Source of the DNA: Forficula auricularia | Lineage: Eukaryota > Arthropoda > Insecta > Dermaptera > Forficulidae | NCBI GenBank assembly: GCA_024734495.1 | Contig: JALMQS010000912.1 | Location: forward strand, 124,001-188,000 | Length of the DNA: 64,000 nucleotides | Direction of reading: 5' to 3' | Shown: piece after piece, positions 44,610-56,044 of the stretch | Layout: each line of letters starts with the position of its first letter | How positions within the stretch are numbered: the first letter of the stretch is position 1 | Notes under the pieces: generated by a model | What the model was told of the DNA's origin: nothing | Database searches by the model: none | The model's input: only the letters and a program-made list of their open reading frames with translations | Made by a program: the position numbers and the translations under genes

Positions 44610-45600
44610 CGTTACCTTTGCTGAAGACAGAGAAATTGATTTTAAACCAAAAATAAGCGATTGATTCTCATCTAGTACTTGAGGAATAATCATTCTATAT
44701 TGGATTTTTGACGTTTCGGTTTTTATTAGTAACCATTGCTGAAGACATAGAGAAATCGATTTTAAACCAAAAATAGCGATTGATTCTCATCTAGTACTTG
44801 AGGAATAATCATTCTATATTGGATTTTTGACGTTTCGGTTTTTATTAGTAACCATTGCTGAAGACATAGAGAAATCGACTTTAAACCAAAAATAGCGATT
44901 GATTCTCATCTAGTACTTGAGGAATAATCATTCTATATTGGATTTTTGACGTTTCGGTTTTTATTAGTAACCATTGCTGAAGACATAGAGAAATCGACTT
45001 TAAACCAAAAATAGCGATTGATTCTCATCTAGTACTTGAGGAATAATCATTCTATATTGGATTTTTGACGTTTCGGTTTTTATTAGTAACCATTGCTGAA
45101 GACATGGAGGAATCGATTTTAAACCAAAAATAGCGATTGATTCTCATCTAGTACTTGAGGAATAATCATTCTATATTGGATTTTTGACGTTTCGGTTTTT
45201 ATTAGTAACCATTGCTGAAGACATAGAGAAATCAACTTTAAACCAAAAATAGCGATTGATTCTCATCTAGTACTTGAGGAATAATCATTCTATATTGGAT
45301 TTTTGACGTTTCGGTTTTTATTGGTAACCATTGCTGAAGACATAGAGGAATCGACTTAAAATCAAAAATAGCGATTGATTCTCATCTAGTACTTGAGGAA
45401 TAATCAATTCTACATTAGGTTTTTGACGTTTCGATTGTTATTGGTAACCATTGCGAAGTATACGGATGAATCGACTTAAAATCAAAATATAACGATCGAT
45501 TCTTATCTGATATTAGAGAAGAACCTTATTGAATCTATTTTTGATGTTTTGATTATTACATGGAAACCCTCTACTGAAAATGTAGAAGAATTCGACTTAA
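44610..45600 (+). repeat. 119-bp tandem repeat array
   Basis: Unit containing GACATAGAGAAATCGA, CTCATCTAGTACTTGAGGAA and TTGACGTTTCGGTTTTTATT. Starts at 44744, 44863 and 44982 give a period of exactly 119. About six units are near-identical, with diverged units at both ends. Each unit has, on the minus strand, CCGAAACGTC preceded by a GGTT/AACC hairpin. Confidence 0.9.
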
Positions 45601-45604
45601 AATC

Positions 45605-45890
45605 AAAAAGACTAAATTATTTTTTGGCAAACAACTCAAGCTTGAGTTGTTTGCTATAAAAGAAATTTAGTCTTTTTGATTTTAAGTCGATTCTTCACAT
45701 TTTCAGTAGAGGTTTCCATTAATAGTCAAAACATCAAAAATGGAATTCAATAAGGTTATTCCTCTAGTATTAGATAAGAATCGATCGATTATTTTGATTC
45801 TAAGTCGTTTCCTCCATGTCTTCAGCAATGGTTAACCAATAATAATCGAAACGTCAAAAACCTAATGTAGAATTGCTATTCCTCAAGTGC
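45605..45890 (-). repeat. Inverted continuation of the 119-bp repeat
   Basis: After the symmetric centre CAACTCAAGCTTGAGTTG near 45618-45640, the diverged units follow in opposite orientation, making a palindrome. This arm is cut by the R1 element at 45889 and continues at 52049-52190. Confidence 0.85.
45878..45888 (+). repeat. Target site duplication, left (ATTCCTCAAGT)
   Basis: Identical to 52049-52059 immediately after the R1 element; the uninterrupted 119-bp units carry the sequence once. Confidence 0.85.
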
Positions 45891-46584
45891 GTATCGTATC
45901 CCGAGTTTTCTTCGATTTTCGGCGGAATTCTGTACGGATAATTGCGGACCCAGTATCCAGTCTACTCAGCATCGCAACAGCAAGTATTCTGCGTAAAAAT
46001 TTTGATTTTATTTAATAAATTCAGATTTTTATAGCACTTTTATATTTTTAACCTAAATCTGGAGGCCGAAAGGCTTCCAGTAAGTCTTAATTTATAGTTA
46101 AACAGCCTAAAACTCAATTCTCGAGAGAAAGGTCTATAGCATTAGACAGGGAATTTTACCCCCCTCACGGGGTGTACCATTTCTTATTTGATTTGTCCTC
46201 AATTTAATTAATATAATAGATTTTTAGATTAAAAAAAAAATTTCCAAAGCCTGTAGGTTGAGGACGCTGACACGAGAGGGCAGCTCACGCGCAAACACCC
46301 AGGAGCGCCAATTTGGAAAACCAAAACAAATACTTCTCTCATAATTTTAAACTATATATGTGCTGCTGTCCCGAGAGGGCGCTTCCAGCCATAGTCTCCA
46401 ACTGATACTTATAGTAATCTTGTAACATTATTTTTTGTAATCTTTGTAGCATTATTTTTCTTTCTGTTTTGGTGACACTGATTTGAGCTTCAAATCATCT
46501 TCACTATCCCCATTACACATACCTTCACTACCTTCATTATTAGTTTTATTATTATAACTATTAGTATAGGAGAGAGAAGACAAA
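45889..46584 (+). other. 5' UTR of the R1-clade element
   Basis: Starts GCGTATCGTATCCCGAG directly after the target duplication. Two phrases with GAGAGGGCGC/GAGAGGGCAGC (about 46275 and 46372) are noted. Presumably holds the internal promoter, as full-length LINEs of this type do; no clear motif was identified. Confidence 0.6.
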
Positions 46585-48206
46585 ATGTCCGGTCAAGAAA
46601 GAACTAAACCAGAAAAATTTATACAAGTGACAGGGAAAAAGACTAACACTGTAAAGAGAAATGACACAGACAGAGCAAAGACAAACATTAAAACACCCAG
46701 CCCTGCCCCTGCCCCAGTGACAAGGTCCAGGCATGCCACGTCTTCCAAAAATAAAAATCACGACTTAGCAATCAAAAAGCAGGACCCGAACAATTCGTAT
46801 GAAAATTCACACAATGAATCCTCATCCTCATCTTCAAGTTCAACAGGCTCAGAAGTGAACCTAAACGAACATAACAAAAACACCAAAACTGACCCCAGCA
46901 TAACAATCATTAATTCGGAGTCTGCGGTGACCAACAAGCCCAGCCTAGATCAAACATCTCAAGCCAGCTCAGTTACCACAACAAAACCCCCTCCGAAAAT
47001 AATAATGAAAATAAAAATAGCAATAAATCAACAGATTCTTCAAGGCCAGCACGCATAGAAGCAGTAATCTGGCCAAAAACTCCTCAGATTAAAATATGCG
47101 GCTGCCCGTGCCCCTGCAAGCCCCCACGAGACCTCCCAGAAATACTGAGAGAGGCCCAAGAAAAATACGTGCTAGCTCAAAAGCTAGCATCCCAATTAGA
47201 AAACGATAAAGGCCCGTCCATGACTCTAGTTCTGAACTCATTGGGAGAACTCTTCAAGGAAATGACCGAAACATGCATGGGAAAACCCAAGGCAAGTGAT
47301 ATCATCAGTGCAAAGATAAATACAAAACCAACCGGCCCCGGGCTGGTTAGTAAACCAACTCCAGCACAATGGCCACTCCCAGGACCGCCCAAACAGACAG
47401 TAAAAAAAATAGTAAACACAGCCATAAAAAATGAGATCAAACGCTCATCGAAAAACAACGGCTCCGAAAGAGTCGTTGTCATAGAAATGAGCGATGATCT
47501 CAAAAATTCATCCGAGCCAAAAAAAGCAATAATAAACTTTATAAAACCAGCAGAAAATGGCCTCCAAATAAAATCCCTCAAGCAAACCGACGGGAAAATA
47601 GTCATCGTGACTAACACCCCAGACCAAGCTAAAAAAATAAAAAATCTGACCCCCAAACTCAAGGAACTAGGCAAAATAAGATCACCCAAAGAAATCAAAC
47701 CAAGGATGATACTATTAAATACCCCAGCGGAATTCAATGGCGAAGAACTCACCGAAACCATTATACAACAAAACCCCAATCTGGGCCTAACACAAGAAAA
47801 TTTCGAACCTGTTTACAAAACAGGCAAAAGGGACCAGACTGTGTGCCATTGGGTAATCAATGTCAACCCAGAGTTAAGAGAGAAATTACTAAAAGTAAAC
47901 TACATCTTCGTTCTCCACCTAGCATGCAAAATCCATGACTATACAAACATCAAAAGATGTTTTAAATGTCAGAGATTCGGACATTTAGCAAAACACTGCC
48001 GCGATACAGAGGAAACCTGTGCCCACTGCGCCTCAAGAGGACACAGGAATCAGGAATGCCCCTCTAAACTCAAGCCCCCCAAGTGTATAAACTGCACGAG
48101 ACAAAATAAAAACAACTCCCATTCAGTCCGTCACGAGATCTGCCCGGTCTACCTAAACGCAACTAAAATAAACGTCAGGAAAACTAATTACCAAAAATAT
48201 CCATGA
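46585..48206 (+). CDS. R1-clade ORF1 (gag-like, zinc knuckles), one frameshift
   Basis: The ATG at 46585 (ACAAAATG context) opens a Lys/Ser/Thr/Asn-rich, low-complexity N-terminus. The frame changes at or near AAAACCCCC (46983-46991): before it the frame stops at 47058, after it a new frame runs open from about 46990 to the TGA at 48204-48206. About 540 codons. Near residues 458-540 are three zinc knuckles: CFKCQRFGHLAKHC and CAHCASRGHRNQEC (both CX2CX4HX4C) and a longer CINC...H...C. This ORF1 type binds the element's RNA in the ribonucleoprotein. A Cys cluster CGCPCPCK lies near residue 171. The single frameshift at a homopolymer might be a sequencing error. Confidence 0.85.
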
Positions 48207-51200
48207 ATATACACACCCAAAAAGAACCGAACCAGCTGCTAAAGTTGAAAGTTATTCAACTAAACGCACAGAGATCCAAAACAGTAGCGGCGGAAGTTAG
48301 ACATCAGACCAATACAGGGGTCGACATTGTCCTCCTCCAGGAACCCAACATAAGCAACAAAAACAAAAATAAACTCTCGGCATACACCGAATTATCGGAC
48401 AAAATAATAATCCCCCCGGAGAAAACCCAAAGGTAGGAATCATAATCAAAAACAAAAAAATTATACCACTATACATAGACTGTGGTGGGAGCGAGCATGT
48501 TCTTGCGGTGCAGCTCAGTCTCCCGGGAATGAGCTTCTATGTCATAAACGCGTACTTCCAACACAGTTACTCTTTCGAAATGCGATCAGAACTGCTGAAT
48601 CTCATTGAAGTCCAACTCACAAAAATTGGCACCAACGAAAAAGTGCTAATTTGTGCAGACTTTAATGCGAAATCAGTATTCTGGCACTCACCAAATTCCG
48701 ACATACATGGTGAAAATATAGAAATTTTCATCAATCAACACGACCTGGCAGTCTTAAACAAACCAGGCTTCCCACCAACCTTTAGCGCAACACGGGGATC
48801 ATCTTATATAGATGCGACCCTATCAACACAAAATTTCGCAAAATCTATACATAATTGGAAAGTGATTGATAACCTTACAATTTCAGATCACAACTCTATA
48901 ACCTTCGAAATCTGGTCCGAAAAAGACCAGTCATCACTTACCGAATACGCGAGCAGTAGATATAATCTAAAAACTGCTCAATGGGATCTATTTGAATGTG
49001 GCCTCAACACCTACTTTGAGACACAATCACTCACAAAATTACAATCCGACCCTCCGAATAGGGCCGCCGAGATTCTAAACCTCAAAATTAACGAAACCTG
49101 CGAAATAGCAATTAAAAAACAAAAACACTTCAACCGCAAGGTTCCCTGGTGGTCAGAGGAATTAACACTCCTAAGACAACGAGTGAACCAACAGTCAAAA
49201 AACATTAGTAACACCAAAAGGCGATTCGGTCCCTGTCCTACACTAGATAGGATGATAAACGAATACAAAAAAATTCGGAATAAATATACGCGACTAATAA
49301 AAAATTCAAAAGCCAAATGCTGGCAGGACTTTGTCACGGTTGAGGGAAATAGAGACCCCTGGGGACTTCCATATAAAATCATACGAAACAAAATAACAAG
49401 TGACTGCGTCTACCACGGGGCAGACGGAATCACTAAACTCGACGAACTAGGAAACAAAATGCTAACCAAAATGGTTCCCAGTTCGCAAGAGCAAACCACG
49501 TCGGATGACTATGCGAATGACAACTTGGAACCACCCATCGTGAGGGACGAAATTAAAAACTCGATCCTCAAGATGCGGAAAAAGACCGCTCCAGGTATAG
49601 ACGGAATATATCCAGAAATTCTCGCGAAAATTTTCGAACTAAAACCCGAAATCCTCATCAACATTTTCAACAACTGCCTAGAAAATAGAACCTTTCCAAA
49701 TCCATGGAAGGTGGCAGAACTCAAAATTTTACTAAAAAGTGGCAACAGAGACCCCAACAATCTGGGCTCTTACAGACCCATCTCACTGCTACCTTCAATC
49801 GGGAAGCTATTCGAAAGAATACTCCTCGGACGAATACAGACTGATTATAATAATATGAATCTGGAAAATAGCAGTCAGATGGGATTTAAAAAGGGACTAT
49901 CAACTGATGATGCCCTCTTGCGAATCACTAAGCTCATCAGAGCAAACCAAAAACAGCAAAAAAACAAAAATATCCCCACAAAAAAAATCAGGAAACGGTC
50001 CACACCATGGGACTGTTCCTAGACGTAAAAGGAGCATTCGACAATGTATCCTGGAGCGCTATCTTTCGAAGGTTGTCAAAAGCAAACATATCCAGTACGC
50101 TATACGAAACAGTAAAATCATACTTCACTAATCGTAGAATGATATTGAAACTTGGGGACACTAATAACGAAGCCACAATGGAAAGAGGATGCCCCCAGGG
50201 CTCAATTATGGGCCCCTTGGCCTGGAATTGGGTCATGGATGAGCTCCTCGACAAATTGACAGAGCTTGAATCCGAAGGCATACACGCCACCGCGTATGCA
50301 GACGATCTAGCCCTGATAATTTACGGGAAATCGCGAGACGACCTGATTAGTAAAGCCAACACAGCCATTACCGTAACCCAAAATTGGTGCCAAAATAGTG
50401 GCCTACAACTCGCAGAGGAAAAATCAATAGGAATCCTCTTTTTCCACACGCTTAAATTCAATAACAGAATCATTATTAAAATCAACGATAAAAACATACA
50501 GTTCAAAAAAGAAGCCAAATATTTGGGAATCTGGCTGGACGAAGATCTGACATTTATTCCACATTTCAAAAAAGTAAAGGAAAACATCAACTCACTTTCC
50601 AATAGCATTAAATCAATCGCACGACACAAATGGGGTCTTAATCAAAAAACAGTCGCCCTGTATTGGAAAAGTCTCTACCTTCCAATTGCTACATATGGAG
50701 CTGTCGTTATTGCTCAAAATCCTGAGCAAGTATCACTAAACAACGCAATGAATGCGATCGATCGAACCATTCTTCTTGGCTCAATAAGAGCATGCAGAAC
50801 TGTGTCAACAGCAGCGCTTCGGGTATTAGCAGGTGCTGCTCCACTCCGACTAGAAATAAAAAAACTAGCAGCAAAACACAAAATCCGAAAAAACATCAAC
50901 GCCACGTTAGGACGATATGAATTCATACAACATGAATCCATGGAAGACTACCGTGTCGAACGCGAATATACAAAACTAGATCTCGAAATAGGCAGACAAT
51001 GGCAAGAGGAGTGGGAGTCAGGTGACACAGGTCACCTTACCAAGCGATTCTTTCCACGTGTCAACTACGGGAATATGCCTAAATGGTATAATCCCGACAT
51101 GTTCACGCTATTCCTCCTCAGCGGTTACGGGTCAATAAATGGCACGCTTCACGCGAGGGGCGCGGCAGACACACCCAGTCCAAACTGCCCTCAATGTTCA

Positions 51201-51431
51201 AACACTGAAGAAACTGTCGAGCACATTCTCTTCGAATGCCCGCTCTACACGGATCTCAGATACCCTGAACTAGCTAATGAAAACTTTCGGAACAACCTTC
51301 CAAAATTAATAGAATCAAGCGATCTATTCAGTAAATTCAAAACCTTCGCTGGACTGGCCTTCCCCCACCGCAGACTCATAATACAACAACTAAGGAGCCT
51401 CACTCCAGACGCTTTTGAAAACACAGAATAG
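48203..51431 (+). CDS. R1-clade ORF2: APE endonuclease + reverse transcriptase, two frameshifts
   Basis: The ATG at 48203 overlaps the ORF1 stop (ATGA), as expected for termination-reinitiation. About 1076 codons. The endonuclease (residues ~1-240) shows IQLNAQRS, LLQEPN (catalytic Glu), ICADFNAKS (Asp/Asn) and SDHNSITFE (Asp/His). The reverse transcriptase (~445-770) shows APGIDGIYPEIL, YRPISLLPSIGKLFERIL, LDVKGAFDN (first Asp), GCPQGSIMGPL and YADDLAL (catalytic Asp pair). The C-terminus (~995-1012) has CPQCSNTEETVEHILFEC, the R1-type zinc motif. Frameshifts lie at C6 (48412-48417) and A8 (49980-49987). All visible catalytic residues are intact. It nicks target DNA and reverse transcribes the element RNA. 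Confidence 0.9.
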
Positions 51432-52048
51432 AAGACTAAGGACAAACGGCATTAGAAATACAATGCCTCCTATCCGCTCCTTCTCTCACTCTTATAATTA
51501 AGTGGGCCTGACCAACTATTCTGACCAGACCAACAAGGGGCGGGGACTGCAAAGTCCCGGCCCCTTCAAGCATGCTAATATATATATATAAGATTAACCT
51601 AGATTAAGCATCTTAGAGCAGCACTATTGCTACTCTGGGCAAGTAGAAATTCTAACCAATAGGGTTAGAACACACACAAATAGAAATAAAAACTAACAAA
51701 TAGTTAACTATTTAACATAGAAAATTAGCAACGTAGTATAGATACTTTCCACTAGATTATAAGCTGATAACCTAATCAACAAAACCCTAGTATATAAGTA
51801 AAATACGAGAGGAATCGAGAGTTCACCTCCTCGCGGTAACACACGGAAACGTCCCTTCAGGGCGGCTAAGTAACCTCACCGCGGTCGCAAAACAAACCGA
51901 TTATGGATCATAAATCCATCATCAAAGTCACTTGTCTTAAACAAGTTAGTCAAAGTAATATGGTTGGTAATGAGCTTTCCGGTTGCTCGCAACTCTGCTC
52001 CCAGACCTCCATCAAAGCAGTATGTAGTATAGTGTGTGTGTGTGTGTT
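51432..52048 (+). other. 3' UTR and (TG)n tail of the R1-clade element
   Basis: Non-coding; contains GGGGCGGGGACTGCAAAGTC and a (TA)n at about 51580. Ends GTATAG(TG)n just before the right target duplication. Confidence 0.65.
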
Positions 52049-52190
52049 ATTCCTCAAGTATTAGATGAGAATCGATGGCTATTTTTGATTTTAAGTCGAT
52101 TCCTCTATGTCTTCAGCAATGGTTACCAATAAAAACCGAAACGTCAAAAATCCAATGTAGAATGGTTATTCCTCGACTCTTAAATGAGAA
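52049..52190 (-). repeat. 119-bp repeat arm resumed after the R1 element
   Basis: ATTCCTCAAGTATTAGATGA onward continues the inverted units, including TCTATGTCTTCAGCAATGG and CCGAAACGTCAAAAATCC. Confidence 0.85.
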
Positions 52191-52255
52191 TTATTTTTGA
52201 ATTAATTTCAATATGAACTACAAATTGCAAGTGATATCTGATTAATAATAAAGGA

Positions 52256-52320
52256 ACAAACATATTAATATTTCAAATGAATTTGGATAAAGTTTAGCAA
52301 CGATCCGTTGCAGTTTATTT
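52256..52320 (+). mobile_element. Element X, right end of the split copy
   Basis: CATATTAATATTTCAAATGA through AACGATCCGTTGCAGTTTA matches 24756-24818, completing the copy begun at 43879. Confidence 0.8.
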
Positions 52321-53249
52321 TGTTTTAGTAGAATGACATCTCTAGAAATTAACGTTTTCAATTTCAAAATTATCAATTTGATTCTCAATTTTTGAATTCT
52401 ATTGCGAAGTATACGAAAGATTTTATCATTAAGAACAAGTTTTCAATAATATATAGATAGATAGTATTTATTTGTGGTAAACAGTTTGTTCTACAAATGA
52501 GCTTGGTTTAGCAATATAATGAATAGTTGTAGATTATTTCCTAAATTACTATATAATAAACAAATCTGTAGCCAACACAATTGATATAGTAATATAATTT
52601 CACAGCAAGTTTCAATCAGCCAAATAATACAAAATATACAACAAATACTGACAAGCCGAAAAGAAAATCCAACTCAAAAATGAACCTAAATAATGAAATA
52701 GATATAATGTAAAAAATATACACAAATAAATAATAAACAAACTAAGTAAATTAAAAAATCATTCGTCTATGATAAACGACCTTAATTATATAGTACTTGT
52801 TGTTCATAAACTTGTTTGGAAAATCGCTCTCTCAAAAGTTTTCAATTAATATTAATTTTCAGGCTGTTTATTATCAGAGTGAAGATTCTTGTTAGAGTTG
52901 TTTTTGCAATTTTTGAAAAAGCTATAAAATTAAGGAATATAGTAGTAGAAAGTTGTCTTTGCTGAAAATAACAGAGCTGCTTTTCTAAAAGATCATTCAT
53001 TGCGATGCATAAATATGTTTAGATCTATTACTGAACTTTAATGGCTGAGAGAGTTCGTTTCAAATGGCCCAGATAGATTTTTGGCACTTGGTTTCGATTT
53101 CCATCTAATGTGAAAGTAAAATGATCTATAACATCTGAAATCAAGTAGAGGACACTCTCTTTGATTTATTTTAAAATAATATAAAGATGTTCAAGAAATA
53201 TCATAATTTTTGTCAAAAAACACTCTTTAATTGTTTATTTATGAGCTTA
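52321..53249. other. Unrecognised AT-rich stretch
   Basis: No coding, terminal repeat or hairpin was recognised. Confidence 0.5.
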
Positions 53250-53379
53250 TCTATACTTATTATAATCGGCTTGCGCGACGACGCCGACGTGATTTTTTTA
53301 AATTTAAAACTCACTAACAGTTCATGACAAATAAAATTTAAATTATTATTTTAAAACCCAAGGCGGGCTTCGCAGCTGG
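53250..53379 (+). mobile_element. Minimal Hel-B Helitron, 130 bp, both ends intact
   Basis: 5' TCTATACTTATTATAATCGG with GCGACGACGCCGACGTG; 3' GGCGGGCTTCGCAGCTGG followed by T. The host bases are T before and T after. The interior keeps only one partial unit of the TTCATGACAAATAAAATTTA repeat seen in 12584-13102. Confidence 0.75.
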
Positions 53380-53484
53380 TATATATTTAAATTGTAAAAC
53401 ACTTCCCTTATAGCTTATTGAAGTTTTATTGTTGTATAATTTGATATAATATTATTATATGTTAATAATTGTGTAATATTATAA

Positions 53485-53522
53485 AGCCCTGAAGAAGATC
53501 AAATAAAAGATCGAAAACTAGA
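53485..53522 (+). repeat. Ribozyme-like module, isolated
   Basis: CTGAAGAAGATCAAATAAAA then GATCGAAAACTAG: CTGANGA, A, GATC/GATC stem, GAAAA. The flanking inverted arms were not recognised. Confidence 0.4.
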
Positions 53523-54976
53523 AATAAACAATTAATGTGTAATTAATTTTTGACCAAAAACCTGATATTTTCTCAACATTTTTGCTTTCGATCCACAAAT
53601 TCAAACAATTTTTTATTATAATATAGTTTTTTTTTTTTTTTTTTTAAAAGAATCAAATATCCAAATCACTTTCTTACAAATTATTCGAAACCTTAAAATT
53701 CAAGTTTGTTTAATTATTTGTTTAACGCCGTAGTCAGAATATTAACACACACCCAAAGACAAATAAATACAAACGTACACACTTGAGAGAGACATTTTCT
53801 AAATAGTACGTTTTTGGACCTTGAAAAGTAAAGATCTGTCTGTACAAATCCAAACTTTTCATATTTAAACGAAAACAATATTTTCAATACTACATATAAA
53901 AATCTTGTTTCCATTCGTTTTATAGTAGGTAATGGAAATAACGACCAATTTTCAATCACATCATATATGGAAGGAAGGAAGCAAAATTATTTCGTTAAAA
54001 CGTTATAAATTGTTGTTATGGTAATTTTTCGACTTTCTTTTTCTATTTATTCTTCTAAAAAAGACGTTTCCTTTTAATTATTTAAATGAATGCCATTGCG
54101 CCAAGGCAATCATATAATTTTTTAATTTCATAAAATAGTAATCAATCCATCGTACTTTAATAATATGGGTAATTGATTTTCTTAATGGATAAACATTCCT
54201 GAGAAAGTCACGACTTTCGGTACTAACTAACAGAATCTTGAATTTTGTTCAATTCAACACTCCCTATTTAGAAGACCTTGGGAGCAAATCAATAGATACA
54301 ACTTTTTTTATTACAAGTATTAATAATAAATAATTACGAAGTTATTAACTTTTTTCCATACGTAAAAGTAAGTGTCTTTGGAAACTTAATGCATTTTTTT
54401 TGTTTTGAAAATATGTATAAAATCCAACAGGCGTAAAGATATCTTCAAGAAAAACACTTAATACTTGCATCTTTATTAAATAAATAAATAAAATATATAT
54501 AAATCTTTTAAAAAAACAATCTTCAAAACGTTTAATAAATTAGACGTTTCGGTAGAATTTCTCCCTTTATCAATGCAATTTTTCAAGTGAAAAAAAGAAT
54601 TACTAGACTTAGTAGTTTAAATATTTTTCTATTTTTTTTATTGATATTGATGATGTTACTCCAAGAAGATGCAACCACGGGGAGTGACCCCTGCGTCGTG
54701 AAAAGTAAAAAAGAAGAAAAAATTCAAGAGGTTGGTTTAATTTCAAAGATTACCTATGGATGAAGTGAGTCTTGAAAGAAAGTTGTGGAATAGACTAAAG
54801 TAGGAAGTGAGTTCCAGTCTCTAGGAATCATAGCGATGAACGGAGTGACGAATGCGTTTCAAATTAGTGTTGAGCGTTTGGAAAATTATTAACTTTAACT
54901 GGTGAGAACAAACATCACAGTTCCTATTTTAAAGAGAACGGGCAGTTCCACAATGGTTCAGGAAACCGATTGATCT
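53523..54976. other. Mostly unrecognised stretch
   Basis: A poly(T) run lies near 53627-53645. CTACCGAAACGTCTAATTTA on the minus strand at about 54575-54545, preceded by TTGATAAAGGGAG, is another ribozyme-like half. The 54650-54960 segment is slightly GC-richer but shows no convincing frame. Confidence 0.4.
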
Positions 54977-55712
54977 AAATAAACTGATGTGGCCATCCAC
55001 ATGACTTTACCATACACCTGCCCCTCTCTTAAATTTAATATTTAATAAAATCATTTATAATCATTTAGGGGGTGGGGGGTCAGAAAATGAAAATCTAGGC
55101 CCTTGGACCAAATATTGTACGAGTATACCTAATCAGTGGGCCCCCAGAAGTGCAAAAACTATCCGCCCAATTGGTTATGTATACAATATTTAGTTTAGTT
55201 TGTTCCAAAGCCCGAGATTTTCATTTTTTGACCCTAGACCCCCCTCCCCTATTTTGCCCACAGAAAAAAATAATAATCTTTTCGGCATTATAAGTACATT
55301 TTTCTTGTTTGTTTTTCTAGTTTGAAAATCTTATAGTTTTAATTTTTAAACCTCCTCCCCCCTCCCACCCTTAATTTCAGCCAAAATCTAATCAGCTCTT
55401 AATCTCAATGCAACAAATTTACATGTGAAATTTCATTTTGATATTCACACTAGTTTTTAAGATAGAGCGTTCACAAAAATTTGGCATCGCGTGCACGCAC
55501 TAACGCACTGACAGATATTTTGACAAAACTGTTATTATCTCGAAAAATATAATTTTTTCGATGTTCAGTTATTAGGGCTTTTTTAGACAAAAACGCCCTG
55601 GTTTCGCTCAATTTTTTTAATCAAAATGGTTTCAGTCGTTTTTGAGATATTTCGAAAACACTTTTTTTCATGCACGATTATAATACTGACCAAACCCTGT
55701 ATGGTAAAAATG
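54977..55712 (+). repeat. G-family repeat (copy 6)
   Basis: AATAAACTGATGTGGCCATC left, ACTTTACCATACACC, two module remnants, and ACCAAACCCTGTATGGTAAA right. Confidence 0.75.
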
Positions 55713-55828
55713 TCTTTTTTTTTAATGGAGGAAAATGAGCTAAAAATTATCTTAGAATTTTTCAAATGTATATGAAATTTCATTAATTCACCAAATGCAA
55801 CAATAATTTTCTCTTGCCGATTTGAGAA

Positions 55829-56044
55829 CTTGAATCTCTTTTTTTTTTTTTTTTTTGGCTTTTCGGCCCTTCTAGCCATAAGCCTAATTACGATACTAGT
55901 TATATATTTTTTTAAAATTTGTCTCTACCCCCGGGGGTCAAATTTTAGCTGGATGCCTCGAGCCGGATTCGAACCCGGGTCCCCTGGTTAGCTCGCTGTC
56001 ACGCTACCGCCTAGCCTATCTGACCCCCCCCCTTGAATCTCTTT
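55829..56044 (-). mobile_element. tRNA-derived SINE with 13-bp TSD and poly(A)
   Basis: CTTGAATCTCTTT flanks both sides (55829-55841 and 56032-56044). On the minus strand the head has an A-box-like TAGGCTAGGCGGTAG and a perfect B box GGTTCGAATCC; the body follows, and it ends in an A run (55839-55856 as T on plus). The body is about 190 bases. It was mobilised by a LINE in trans, as SINEs are. The Lys-rich minus-strand frame across its tail is not a gene. Confidence 0.9.

Larger units (their letters stand above)
45889..52048 (+). mobile_element. R1-clade non-LTR retrotransposon, near-complete (6.16 kb)
   Basis: Bounded by an 11-bp duplication. It has a 5' UTR of about 696 bases, ORF1 and ORF2 overlapping by ATGA, and a 3' UTR of about 617 bases ending in a short (TG)n tail (52032-52047). 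The absence of an RNase H domain, an APE-type endonuclease, triple zinc knuckles in ORF1 and a CCHC-like C-terminus in ORF2 together indicate the R1 clade. Both ends are intact, so this is not the usual 5'-truncated copy. Confidence 0.88.

Noticed and set aside
44610..45600. CRISPR-like array appearance (regular 119-bp units)
   Set aside because: Units repeat over their whole length without variable spacers, in a eukaryotic context with transposons.
47177..47779. 200-codon open frame antisense to R1 ORF1
   Set aside because: Shadow of ORF1; the sense strand has zinc knuckles and continues into ORF2.
49011..49391. Antisense frames within R1 ORF2
   Set aside because: Mirror of the coding strand, with no recognisable domain.
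54190..54240. CTGAGAAAGTCACGACTTTCGG as another ribozyme-like core
   Set aside because: The hairpin is good, but neither CTGANGA spacing nor GAAAC follows; too far from the pattern.
55583..55879. Lys-rich ORF starting MARRAEKPKKKKKK
   Set aside because: It runs from the SINE tail through its poly(A) into flanking repeat.
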